Of a stretch of 64,000 nucleotides of DNA, positions 18,077 through 27,161 are shown one piece after another. Below the pieces are notes generated by a model. That model did no database searches, was not told where the DNA came from, and saw only the letters and a program-made list of their open reading frames with translations. Position 1 is the stretch's first letter, and every line of letters starts with the position of its first letter. The stretch lies in IMG/VR virus record IMGVR_UViG_3300042386_001493, positions 22,252-86,251 of that record. One strand, given 5' to 3'. Both the position numbers and the translations under genes were made by a program. This stretch comes from a virus.

Positions 18077-19037
18077 TTTTTTCAAACAATCTATTCCACT
18101 CTTTAGACCTTAAATCCCAAGAGTAATTTTCATTATAAAAATCTGATTGTTTTTGTAATTTACTTTGTGTTTCTATAGACCAATAATTGTCAATCTCTTC
18201 ATTTAGTGTTTTTGCATATGCTGGAATAAATGTTTCTGGTACCGCTTGCATTGGCATAAGCCTTGCATATTCTGATCCAGTTTCATATAATGCACCAAGA
18301 TTAGTTGTAACCATACGACATCCCGCAGCACCAGCCTCAACCATAGCCAAACAACATGTTTCTTCAAACGTACTTGGGTATGCAAATATATGAGATTCTT
18401 GTAAGGCTTTTTTAATTACATCATTTGTAGCGTATCCCATATAATTAACGTTTTTCATATTACGGGCTATTTCAAAATGTTCTTCGTATACCCCGTTTGT
18501 ATGAGCCTCATATCCAGTTCCATACATCTTTGCTGATGAATAAATATCAAGTTCAACATCATCTCTATTTAGCATTTCAAATGCTGGCAAAAGCATGTCT
18601 AATCCACGAAATGGGGCAGAAGTATAAATTAACTTTATCTTGCCATCTTTTGTCTTAGGTTTAAACTCTATTGGGTCAATAGCATTTTTAATTACATATG
18701 CATTTTCAAGAGGGATTTTAAATATCCAGCGATACTTTTCATGTTGCCAGTGAGAAATATATACAAATGAATTTATGGCATTCATAAATAAGGGATCTGT
18801 ATATCCTGATCTTAACGATTCATCACTATGAGCCAAATGCTGCCATAGCAAATTCTTTTTTGTATATTTTACATTTTTAAAATATGGATTAGATAGCAAA
18901 AGGTTAATATCTTTATGCTGTGCTATATTAGTATATTTATATAGTCCAGATTTTAATATTTCTGTACCGCCCATTGGGGGCAAAGATTCTTCTACCACCC
19001 CAATATCGTTTTGTGGAACCTGCTGCAACCAATCCAT
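18063..19037 (-). CDS. Glycosyltransferase, GT-B fold (GT4-like)
   Basis: A 324-residue protein with MGGTEILKSGL near the N-terminus (the acceptor-side loop of GT4 enzymes), VIKNAIDP, LIYTSAPFRGLD and, near the C-terminus, FEETCCLAMVEAGAAG, which matches the E-x7-E nucleotide-sugar site. The start is set at 19037 because AGGAG (19043..19047) lies 5 nt upstream and the frame then no longer overlaps the upstream gene. It lies in a leftward operon with other sugar enzymes. Donor and acceptor are unknown. Confidence 0.8.
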   Translation of the reverse strand: MDWLQQVPQNDIGVVEESLPPMGGTEILKSGLYKYTNIAQHKDINLLLSNPYFKNVKYTKKNLLWQHLAHSDESLRSGYTDPLFMNAINSFVYISHWQHEKYRWIFKIPLENAYVIKNAIDPIEFKPKTKDGKIKLIYTSAPFRGLDMLLPAFEMLNRDDVELDIYSSAKMYGTGYEAHTNGVYEEHFEIARNMKNVNYMGYATNDVIKKALQESHIFAYPSTFEETCCLAMVEAGAAGCRMVTTNLGALYETGSEYARLMPMQAVPETFIPAYAKTLNEEIDNYWSIETQSKLQKQSDFYNENYSWDLRSKEWNRLFEKISST

Positions 19038-19045
19038 GCTATCTC

Positions 19046-19768
19046 CTAATTGTAAGTTTTTTTCTGCCAAAACTGTTGTTTATATGAACGAACTATTTTT
19101 GATTTTAATAAGAAACCATTTTTACGATTTTCTTCTTCATCAAATTCTACAACATCGCTTTTCCAGTCTTCTCTCTTAAATGGAATAACCTGACAGATAG
19201 GAGTTCCCTTTTCAAGAATAAAAACATTTTTGTCAATTATGGAATCCAATAGTTGAAATGGAAACTCAACACCAAGTTTATACATATCAGTATCCACAAC
19301 ACCAGAAAATGTTCTAAATGGAAGATCGTGCCTGTTTGTTGGGTGCGTAAACAGACAACTATAGCCTTTTGGAGTAATAACTCTCCATCCTGGTCTCCAC
19401 TTAAGAAGACTTGAAGAGCCACCAAATGGTCCTGGTAATCCTGGTGCTTGATCTGGTCCGTGTTGTCCTATAAGATTAATATTTGTTGCCCAACGAACAT
19501 TAATCATTCCTTTATCATTTTTTCTAAACTCCATATCAAATGGTAATTCAAACATGTAGCCTGTACTTAAAGCGTCAAGAAAAGGAGAGCATCCCTTTAA
19601 TGTTAAGTTACTAACTGCAACCCCATCTTTTGATAAACCGTCTAATTTTTCTTCATCCATTCTTGTTGGCATATCTTTATACCATTGTGGAAGAGACTGA
19701 ACTGCTGGCTTTGGACTTTCAAACAAAAGTTCTGTTTCTTTATCAAATGCTTCAAATTGTAATTTCAT
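19046..19768 (-). CDS. Conserved phage protein of unknown function
   Basis: A 240-residue protein with SLPQWYKDMP, CSPFLDALSTGY, GYSCLFTHPTNRHDLPFRTFSGVVDTD and EKGTPICQVIPFKRE. This pattern is familiar from large phage genomes, where it is usually left as hypothetical. It has the look of a beta-rich cupin-like fold but no clear metal site. The ATG lies across the stop of the upstream gene. Its place among glycosyltransferases suggests a role in surface modification. Confidence 0.6.
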   Translation of the reverse strand: MKLQFEAFDKETELLFESPKPAVQSLPQWYKDMPTRMDEEKLDGLSKDGVAVSNLTLKGCSPFLDALSTGYMFELPFDMEFRKNDKGMINVRWATNINLIGQHGPDQAPGLPGPFGGSSSLLKWRPGWRVITPKGYSCLFTHPTNRHDLPFRTFSGVVDTDMYKLGVEFPFQLLDSIIDKNVFILEKGTPICQVIPFKREDWKSDVVEFDEEENRKNGFLLKSKIVRSYKQQFWQKKTYN

Positions 19769-20472
19769 TATTTATTTTCCTGTGGATAATTTTTTTGTAA
19801 AACATCCATCCAATGAAGTTTAAATGTTTTTTGATGAGTTACTCTAACTTTGGGATCCGCCCAAATTTCAAAACCAGAATTAATGGCTTTTGTGCACCAA
19901 GAAAGATCTTCACCAATAAGTATAAACTCAGGATTTGTGTCTTTGTTTTCATCTGTATTGGGTATTGCTACTGGGCCAAACCAAGGTCTTGGCATTTTTT
20001 CAAATACTCCTTGTTTAACGGCTAGGAACCCAAATCCAGCCCCAGCAACTTTGAATGGCTCATTCTTATCAAGGAGCATTTGTTCTGGCATCATTCCGCC
20101 TCTAGGCTGATTATAAATAGGAACGTGGCGATCTTCCATTAAATAGCATCCAGAAATAATATCTTTTTCAGAATTATATAATGCAAAAAAGTCTGATGGC
20201 TCCCACTCAATATCTGAATCAATCCAAATAATTTTGTCGTAAGTCCATTCACCACTACATGGCTCTGTCATATTTATATTATTTGTATCCCAGCCACCAA
20301 TTGTACACTCACGGGCCATTGCAACTAAAGATCCACCTTGATTTAAAAAGTTCCAAGATAAGCCTTCTTCATTTAGTATGTATGTTGTTTTAAGAATACT
20401 TCTCATATATCCAGGAGTAAATCCATTTCCTGGAGTAGCGATTACTACATTAAAATGTGGCTTATTTGCCAT
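19768..20472 (-). CDS. Glycosyltransferase family 2-like (GT-A)
   Basis: A 234-residue protein with VVIATPGNGFTPGYM at the start, IIWIDSDIEW (DXD metal/nucleotide site near residue 85) and ILIGEDLSWCTKA near the C-terminus, as in GT2 enzymes. It is a clear paralogue of the next gene upstream, with the same IDSD and GED.SWC blocks. It overlaps that gene by 11 nt. The substrate is unknown. Confidence 0.8.
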   Translation of the reverse strand: MANKPHFNVVIATPGNGFTPGYMRSILKTTYILNEEGLSWNFLNQGGSLVAMARECTIGGWDTNNINMTEPCSGEWTYDKIIWIDSDIEWEPSDFFALYNSEKDIISGCYLMEDRHVPIYNQPRGGMMPEQMLLDKNEPFKVAGAGFGFLAVKQGVFEKMPRPWFGPVAIPNTDENKDTNPEFILIGEDLSWCTKAINSGFEIWADPKVRVTHQKTFKLHWMDVLQKNYPQENK

Positions 20473-21133
20473 AGTTATCTAACCTTACCTTTACTTTTTT
20501 ATAATGCGACAAACTTACTGTAGGATCTAAGTATATCTTAAATCCTGCTTTCTGTGCTTTTTTGCACCAAGAAAAATCTTCTCCGTAAGGAATAAAAATT
20601 TCTTTTTCCCCATCTTCTGAAGTCATTTTTTCAAATACTGACTCAAACCATGGTCTTTTTATATTTTCAAATACGCCTTGTTTCATTGCTATAAAACCAA
20701 ATCCTGCAGCAAAAATTTCTTCTTCCTTATTGCTTTTTAAAATTTTATCAATTTCTGTTGCTGCATCTTCTACTGCTACAGAAAACATTGGTACCATTTT
20801 TTCATTAAAATATAAACCAGAAACAATATCTTTATCAGATTCATATATTTTCATAAAGTCTGTTATTTCCCATCCAATATCAGAATCAATCCAAAAAATT
20901 TTATCATATGTTACTTGTCCACGAACTGGGCTATTATTAAAAGGATCGAGATATTGATCCCCCATTGCTGTTGCTTCTCTAGCGGTACTAACCATAGATG
21001 AATATTCATTTAAGAACATATATGAAATACCTACTTGATTTAGATATGAAATAGTTTGTATTAGACTTTTTACATATTCTGCTTCCATATTTCTACCAGG
21101 AGTAGCGATAAGAATATTTACATGTGGATTCAT
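20462..21133 (-). CDS. Glycosyltransferase family 2-like (GT-A), paralogue
   Basis: A 223-residue protein with NILIATPGRNMEAEYVKS, IFWIDSDIGW and YGEDFSWCKKA, parallel to its downstream neighbour. The start at 21133 forms a TAATG overlap with the sulfotransferase stop and has GGAG 7 nt upstream, so an in-frame ATG four codons earlier is rejected. The tandem duplication suggests two related transfer steps. Confidence 0.8.
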   Translation of the reverse strand: MNPHVNILIATPGRNMEAEYVKSLIQTISYLNQVGISYMFLNEYSSMVSTAREATAMGDQYLDPFNNSPVRGQVTYDKIFWIDSDIGWEITDFMKIYESDKDIVSGLYFNEKMVPMFSVAVEDAATEIDKILKSNKEEEIFAAGFGFIAMKQGVFENIKRPWFESVFEKMTSEDGEKEIFIPYGEDFSWCKKAQKAGFKIYLDPTVSLSHYKKVKVRLDNYGK

Positions 21134-21948
21134 TAGTTTCTCCAAAATTCTTGACCAGAATATTTATTTATTACATATTCAGATAATAGTTCTTGTTTAT
21201 TTATATTTCGACGGGATATAGAAGATCTTACATCATGTTGTCCTATAAGTCCATAGACATTATCATCTTCTTTAATGTTGTTTGCTATATTTGAATAATC
21301 ATGGGTAAATCTTTCAATACCGTAAAAATCATAAATCTTGTTAATTTCTTCTTCTGGATTTGCTATTAAATCATCGTATTCTACAAAATGGAAATACTTT
21401 CTGTTGTCTGGATGCATTGCAAATGCTATACCATATAAGCAGTTATCAATAATGCCTTTTGGTCTCATTAAACTATCACACCTAATATCATCTGCTGGAC
21501 GGTAAAAATTAAATTCCTGTCTTGTCTGTATTTCAGAATCAATAAAATTATTTTTATTTGGATTTTTCTTAACTAGACTTATAAATGATGCAAGGATATC
21601 TGTTATTCCTCTTATTGGTAGTATTATTTTTGGTTCATATCCAAGATTTCTTTGCAATACCCCGAAATGTTCAGGCATTGACCATTCTCTTGATTTATCA
21701 ATAATGATAGGTTTATTTGTATCAGAGTAGTATCCTTCTAATACCCCCATAATTGTATTTGGCATTACTACAGGTTTGGGATATGCAGAGTATTGTTCTG
21801 ATGCCAAAATACTACGTTCTAAATTAAATATCATTCCACACATAGGTGAATTTGCTGATGAATAAATATCAGGATTTTGATTTAATATAGATGATATTAG
21901 AGTACTACCAGATCTTGGAAGACCTGCCATAAAATAAAAATTTTTCAT
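21133..21948 (-). CDS. Sulfotransferase
   Basis: A 271-residue protein. Residues 9-18 read GLPRSGSTLI, the phosphate loop that binds the 5' end of the sulfate donor PAPS. IILPIRGITDILASF near residue 108 fits the 3'-phosphate motif (Arg followed by a helix). Sulfotransferases move sulfate from PAPS onto sugars or other acceptors. It heads the sugar operon with its own TGCTATAAT and a GGGGG ribosome site. The neighbouring glycosyltransferases suggest sulfated glycans (inference). Confidence 0.85.
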   Translation of the reverse strand: MKNFYFMAGLPRSGSTLISSILNQNPDIYSSANSPMCGMIFNLERSILASEQYSAYPKPVVMPNTIMGVLEGYYSDTNKPIIIDKSREWSMPEHFGVLQRNLGYEPKIILPIRGITDILASFISLVKKNPNKNNFIDSEIQTRQEFNFYRPADDIRCDSLMRPKGIIDNCLYGIAFAMHPDNRKYFHFVEYDDLIANPEEEINKIYDFYGIERFTHDYSNIANNIKEDDNVYGLIGQHDVRSSISRRNINKQELLSEYVINKYSGQEFWRN

Positions 21949-21966
21949 ATTACCCCCGTAATATCT

Positions 21967-21975
21967 ATTATAGCA
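21967..21975 (-). promoter_or_regulatory. Extended -10 promoter TGCTATAAT
   Basis: TGCTATAAT on the minus strand lies 18 nt before the sulfotransferase ATG and directly after the giant repeat gene. Confidence 0.55.
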
Positions 21976-21995
21976 GAGAGATATTTTTTTTCAAA

Positions 21996-24900
21996 TTATG
22001 CAAGTTCAATATCAGTTAAATTATAATTAGATATTGGTAATGTCAATGCTTGAGTAGTCCATGTAGCACCATCAGTTGATACATATATGCCTAGGTTTTC
22101 ATTTACTGTTGAGGTATTTATGTCTCCTGATCCTGAAATTGCTGTCCATAGGTTGTTGCCATAGGCTACTGAAAATATATCATTTACAAAGTTTAAGGTT
22201 TTGGTAGTCCAGGTTACTCCATCGGTTGAAGTTCTTAGGGCTCCAAAATTGCCACCTGCTACCCAAATACTGTTTCCGTAGGCTATTGATCGTATAGTTC
22301 CACTTCCAAAGTTTGAAGTTTGTGTGGTCCAGGTTGTGCCATCTGTTGAGGTACGGAGTGTGCCTGAAATTCCACCTGCTATCCAGAGGTTATTTCCGTA
22401 GGCTACTGATATTATACGTGTAGTTCCAAAGTTAGAGGTGCGTGTAGTCCAGGTTATGGCATCGGTTGAGGTGCGCAATTGGCCTCCATCCCCACCTGCT
22501 ATCCAAAGGCTGTTGCCGTAGGCTGCTGACCATATAGTGGTATTTCCAAAGTTAGAGGTTTGGGTAGTCCAGGTAGTGCCGTCTGTTGAGGTACGGAGTT
22601 GTCCTGTATAGCCAGTTGCTACCCAAAGGCTGTTGCCGTAGGCTACTCTTTGTATTTGTGTATTTCCAAAGTTAGAGGTGCGTGTGGTCCAGGTTGTTCC
22701 ATCCGTTGAGGTACGTAACTGGCCTGTATTTCCACCTGCTATCCAAAGATTGTTTCCGTAGTCTACTGAGTTTATCTGTGTATTACCAAAGTTAGAGGTG
22801 CGTGTGGTCCAGGTTGTTCCGTTTGTTGATGTACGGACTTGTCCTGAACCACCACCTGCTACCCACAGGTTATTGCCGTAGGCTACTGATGTTATAAAAG
22901 TATTGCCAAAGTTGGAGGTTTGTGTTACCCATCTATTTGGTGTTTTTCCATCTACATATATTGAATAAGTGTTATTATAAGAATTTACTTTTTCTACCCA
23001 ACCCAAAACTCCTGTTCTAGTTGAGGCATATGTAGAATTTGATGTATTAAATGTATAAAATATTCCTTGATCTGATGCTAATATATCTGTGTTTATTGAT
23101 GTAATAATTGGTGATATTGATGGGGTGTAGGAAATTCGTAGTTGTCCTGCCTCACCACCTATTGCCCATAGGTTGTTGCCGTAGGCTACTGAGTTTATAA
23201 CGGTACTTCCAAAGTTAGAGGTTTGGGTAGTCCAGGTTATGGCATCTATTGAGGTACGTAACTGGCCTGCATCTCCAACTATTGCCCAAAGGTTGTTAGC
23301 GTAGGCTACTGAGTTTATAGTTGTAGCACCAAAGTTAGAGGTGCGGGTGGTCCAAGTTATTGCATCAGTTGAGGTGCGGAGATTGCCTGCCTCACCACCT
23401 GCTACCCAGAGGTTGTTGCCGTAGATTATTTTGTTTATAAGTGAAGCACCAAAGTTTGAGGTTTGGGTGGTCCACGTTATAGCGTCTGTTGAGGTGCGGA
23501 GTTGTCCTGAATATCCACCTGCTATCCAAAGGCTATTACTATAGACTGCTGTGCGTATACCTGAAGTTCCAAAGTTTGAGGTTTGGGTGGTCCATGTTAT
23601 TGTATCTGTTGAGGTACGGAGTTGTCCTGAACCACCAACTGCTACCCAGAGGTTATTTCCGTAGGCTATTTCGTTTATAAGTGAAGCACCAAAGTTTGAG
23701 GTTCTGGTAGTCCATGTTATTGCATCTGTTGAGGTGCGTAGTTGGCCATTAGCCCCTCCTATTACCCAAAGGTTGTTGTTATGGGCTAATGCAAATATAC
23801 TGTCAACAGCAGAAAAGTTAGAGGTTTGGGTAGTCCATGTTATTGCATCTGTTGAGGTGCGTAGTGTGCTAAAGATTCCACTTGCTACCCACAGGTTATT
23901 GCCGTAGGCTATGTCTCTTATAGCAAGGTTTCCAGAAATATTTGAAGTTTGAGTAGTCCATTGCAAATTTTGAATGGTATATGAAATTAAATTATTACTA
24001 GTAACAAAATTATTATCTGCTATTAATCCAAATGCTGTATTTCCAAATGCAGATATTGACTTTATATTGTTGAATAATGGTGTTACGGTTGAGGTGCGGA
24101 CTTGGCCTGCACTACCGCCTGCTACCCAAAGGCTGTTGCCGTAGGCTACTGATTGTATACGTGTATTTCCAAAGTTAGAGGTTTGGGTATCCCAGGTTGT
24201 GCCATCTGTTGAGGTACGGAGTGTGCCTGTGTAGCCAACTGCTATCCATAGGCTGTTGGCGTAGGCTATTGACTCTATGCGTGTAGTTCCAAAGTTGGAG
24301 GTGCGTGTGGCCCAGGTTATGGCATCTGTTGAGGTACGAATTCGGCCATATACTCCACCTGCTACCCAAAGGTTGTTGCCATAGGCTACTGAGAATATAG
24401 TTGTTCCAAAGTTGGAGGTGCGGGTGGCCCAGGTTATGGCATCTGTTGAGGTACGTATTTGGCTTCCAGTACCACCTGCTACCCACAGGTTATTGCCGTA
24501 GGCTATTGCATATATATTTGAGGTTCCAAAGTTGGAGGTTTGGGTGGTCCAAGTTGTGCCATCGGTTGAGGTGCGGATTTGTCCTGTATAGCCGCCTGCT
24601 ACCCAAAGGCTGTTGCCGTAGGCTATTGATTGTATCTCTGTATTACCAAAGTTAGAGGTGCGGGTGGTCCAGGTTATGGCATCTGTTGAGGTGCGGAGTT
24701 GTCCTGTATTACCACCTGCTATCCATAGGCTGTTGGCGTAGGCTACTGATTGTATAAAAGAGGTTCCAAAGTTTGAGGTACGAGTGGTCCAGGTTATGGC
24801 ATCTGTTGAGGTACGGAGTGTGCCTGAACTACCACCTACTACCCACAGGTTATTGCCGTAGGCTACTGATGTTATAAAAAAGTTTCCAAAGTTAGAGGTG

Positions 24901-27161
24901 CGGGTGGTCCAAAAAATTCCTGCCTGATACAAACTTCTATATTGATTATATTGATCTGTATTTCTATCAGAATATAAAAGAGATCCATTTATATTTGATA
25001 TTGCTTTATAGCGTTCTGTTGTTGCTATGCCGCTTGATTTTACGTTGGTATCTACAGAAGCAATAGCATTTAAAATACTAATAGTAGTCCATGATATTCT
25101 ATCAGTAGACACTCTTGTATTTGTTCCTGTTGAAGATGCTACTGTTGATATATTTGGATTATATAATAAGATTGAGGTACGGAGTTGGCCTGACTCTCCA
25201 CCTGCTACCCAAAGGCCGTTTCCATAGGCTACTGATGTTATACTTGAAGTTCCAAAGTTGGAGGTTTGCGTAGTCCAAGTTATTGCATCTGTTGAGGTGC
25301 GGAGTTGGCCTGTATTTCCACCTGCTATCCAAAGATTGTTTCCGTAGTCTACTGAGTTTATCTGTGTATTACCAAAGTTAGAGGTGCGTGTGGTCCAGGT
25401 CGTACCATCCGTTGAGGTACGTAACTGGCCTGTATCCCCACCTATTGTCCATAGGTTGTTGCCATAGGATATTGCTCTTATGGCTGTACTTCCAAAGTTT
25501 GAGGTACGGGTAGTCCAGGTTATGGCATCTGTTGAGGTACGAAGTGTTCCTGTATAGCCGCCTGCTATCCAAAGATTGTTTCCGTAGTTTAACCTTAGTA
25601 TATCCGTATTACCAAAGTTTGAAGTTTGGGTAGTCCAGGTGGTGCCGTCTGTTGATGTTCGTAGTTGTCCTCTATTTCCACCTGCTACCCAGAGGCTGTT
25701 TCCATAGGCTATTGAGTGTATAAAAGAGGTTCCAAAGTTGGAGGTACGAGTGGTCCAGGTTGTGCCATCTGTTGAGGTGCGTAGTGTTCCTGCATTACCA
25801 CCTGCTATCCAAAGGTTATTGCCGTAGGCTATTGAGTATATACGTGTACTTCCAAAGTTGGAGGTGCGGGTATCCCAGGTTGTGCCATCTGTTGAAATTT
25901 GTATTTGTCCAGTATCTCCACCTGCTATCCATAGGCTGTTGCCGTAGGCTACTGAGCGTATTGTTGTGCTTCCAAAGTTAGAGGTTTGTGTATTCCAACT
26001 AGATATTGCATTATTATTTTCAGCAATTTGCACATTATTTATATTACTTGATCCAAATCCAGCATCTATTGTTGTCCATGATATGGAGTCGGTAGAAAAT
26101 AAGAGTCTATTATTGTTCCCGCCGACAATATAATTATTTAAAGTAGGATTATATGAAATATCGTTTAAAGAATCATCTGCTGAAGTGCGGATTTGTCCTT
26201 GATTTCCACCTGCTACCCAGAGGCTGTTGCCATAGGCTACTGAGTATATATCTGAAGTTCCAAAGTTAGAGGTTTGGGTGGTCCAGGTTATGGTATCTGT
26301 TGAGGTGCGCAATTGGCCATATTGCCCACCTGCTACCCAAAGACTGTTGCCGTAGGCTACTGAGAATATACTTGTATTACCAAGGTTTGAGGTTCTGGTA
26401 GTCCAGGTTGTGCCATCTGTTGATGTGCGTAGTTGTCCTGAATTTCCACCTGCTATCCAAAGGTTATTGCCGTAGGCTATTGAGCCTATAGATGTACCAC
26501 CAAAGTTGGAGGTTTGGGTAGTCCAGGTTATGGCATCTGTTGAGGTGCGTAAGGTGCCTGTATTTCCACCTGCTATCCAAAGACTGTTGCCGTAGGCTAT
26601 TGAGCGTATTGCTGAAGTTCCAAAGTTTGAGGTTTGAGTGGTCCAAGTTGTGCCATCTGTTGAGGTGCGCAATTGGCCATATTGCCCACCTGCTACCCAA
26701 AGGCTGTTGCCGTAGGCTACTGAAAATATATTTGTATTACCAAAGTTTGAGGTTTGAGTGGTCCAAGTTGTGCCATCTGTTGAGGTGCGCAATTGGCCTG
26801 TATAGCCGCCTGCTATCCATAGGCTGTTGCCGTAGGCTACTAATCGTATATCCGTATTTCCAAAGTTGGAGGTACGAGTGGTCCAGGTTATGGTATCGGT
26901 TGAGGTGCGAAGTGTGCCAGATTGCCCACCTGCTACCCAAAGGTTATTTCCATAGGCTACTGCTCTTATCTGTGTGTTTCCAAAGTTTGAGGTTTGTGTG
27001 GTCCAGAATGTGCCATTATTTGACGGTATATTAATATCAAAAGTTGTTAAATCTCCAGTAGATGATCTTAATGTTCCATCAGTTCCAGTAATAAAAAGTT
27101 TTTTTAAAAAGTTGAATGTTGATACAAATACAGCGCTAGCAGTAATTCCTAAGATTGGCAT
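21996..27161 (-). CDS. Giant repetitive beta-propeller adhesin / tail fibre
   Basis: The protein has 1,721 residues. After a short hydrophobic start (MPILGITASAVFVSTFNFL) it is built from 35 copies of a ~40-residue unit with core WTT(Q/R)TSNFG, then AYGN(N/S)LW(V/I)AGG and (Q/T)LRTSTD. The copies fall into five groups of exactly seven, separated by diverged segments. The unit looks like one BNR/sortilin-type propeller blade. The start is the ATG at 27161, overlapping the TAA of the upstream fibre gene. An ATG ten codons earlier lies inside that gene. It probably binds host surface glycans. Confidence 0.8.
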   Translation of the reverse strand: MPILGITASAVFVSTFNFLKKLFITGTDGTLRSSTGDLTTFDINIPSNNGTFWTTQTSNFGNTQIRAVAYGNNLWVAGGQSGTLRTSTDTITWTTRTSNFGNTDIRLVAYGNSLWIAGGYTGQLRTSTDGTTWTTQTSNFGNTNIFSVAYGNSLWVAGGQYGQLRTSTDGTTWTTQTSNFGTSAIRSIAYGNSLWIAGGNTGTLRTSTDAITWTTQTSNFGGTSIGSIAYGNNLWIAGGNSGQLRTSTDGTTWTTRTSNLGNTSIFSVAYGNSLWVAGGQYGQLRTSTDTITWTTQTSNFGTSDIYSVAYGNSLWVAGGNQGQIRTSADDSLNDISYNPTLNNYIVGGNNNRLLFSTDSISWTTIDAGFGSSNINNVQIAENNNAISSWNTQTSNFGSTTIRSVAYGNSLWIAGGDTGQIQISTDGTTWDTRTSNFGSTRIYSIAYGNNLWIAGGNAGTLRTSTDGTTWTTRTSNFGTSFIHSIAYGNSLWVAGGNRGQLRTSTDGTTWTTQTSNFGNTDILRLNYGNNLWIAGGYTGTLRTSTDAITWTTRTSNFGSTAIRAISYGNNLWTIGGDTGQLRTSTDGTTWTTRTSNFGNTQINSVDYGNNLWIAGGNTGQLRTSTDAITWTTQTSNFGTSSITSVAYGNGLWVAGGESGQLRTSILLYNPNISTVASSTGTNTRVSTDRISWTTISILNAIASVDTNVKSSGIATTERYKAISNINGSLLYSDRNTDQYNQYRSLYQAGIFWTTRTSNFGNFFITSVAYGNNLWVVGGSSGTLRTSTDAITWTTRTSNFGTSFIQSVAYANSLWIAGGNTGQLRTSTDAITWTTRTSNFGNTEIQSIAYGNSLWVAGGYTGQIRTSTDGTTWTTQTSNFGTSNIYAIAYGNNLWVAGGTGSQIRTSTDAITWATRTSNFGTTIFSVAYGNNLWVAGGVYGRIRTSTDAITWATRTSNFGTTRIESIAYANSLWIAVGYTGTLRTSTDGTTWDTQTSNFGNTRIQSVAYGNSLWVAGGSAGQVRTSTVTPLFNNIKSISAFGNTAFGLIADNNFVTSNNLISYTIQNLQWTTQTSNISGNLAIRDIAYGNNLWVASGIFSTLRTSTDAITWTTQTSNFSAVDSIFALAHNNNLWVIGGANGQLRTSTDAITWTTRTSNFGASLINEIAYGNNLWVAVGGSGQLRTSTDTITWTTQTSNFGTSGIRTAVYSNSLWIAGGYSGQLRTSTDAITWTTQTSNFGASLINKIIYGNNLWVAGGEAGNLRTSTDAITWTTRTSNFGATTINSVAYANNLWAIVGDAGQLRTSIDAITWTTQTSNFGSTVINSVAYGNNLWAIGGEAGQLRISYTPSISPIITSINTDILASDQGIFYTFNTSNSTYASTRTGVLGWVEKVNSYNNTYSIYVDGKTPNRWVTQTSNFGNTFITSVAYGNNLWVAGGGSGQVRTSTNGTTWTTRTSNFGNTQINSVDYGNNLWIAGGNTGQLRTSTDGTTWTTRTSNFGNTQIQRVAYGNSLWVATGYTGQLRTSTDGTTWTTQTSNFGNTTIWSAAYGNSLWIAGGDGGQLRTSTDAITWTTRTSNFGTTRIISVAYGNNLWIAGGISGTLRTSTDGTTWTTQTSNFGSGTIRSIAYGNSIWVAGGNFGALRTSTDGVTWTTKTLNFVNDIFSVAYGNNLWTAISGSGDINTSTVNENLGIYVSTDGATWTTQALTLPISNYNLTDIELA
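22110..27005 (-). repeat. 120-bp coding repeats, five blocks of seven
   Basis: Blocks lie at about 26196..27005, 25172..25997, 24090..24911, 23132..23960 and 22110..22931. Each holds seven 120-bp units and is followed by a diverged linker of roughly 130-260 bp. Variation clusters at the residues after SNFG and around the GG in AGG..G. The linkers themselves show faint blade-like motifs such as YIVGGNNNRLLFSTDSISW. Confidence 0.85.

Noticed and set aside
22110-27005. CRISPR array
   Set aside because: The regular 120-bp units are coding, contiguous with one reading frame and have no spacers.
21996-27161. Diversity-generating retroelement target
   Set aside because: Blade variation could fit, but no reverse transcriptase, template repeat or accessory gene is seen in the window.
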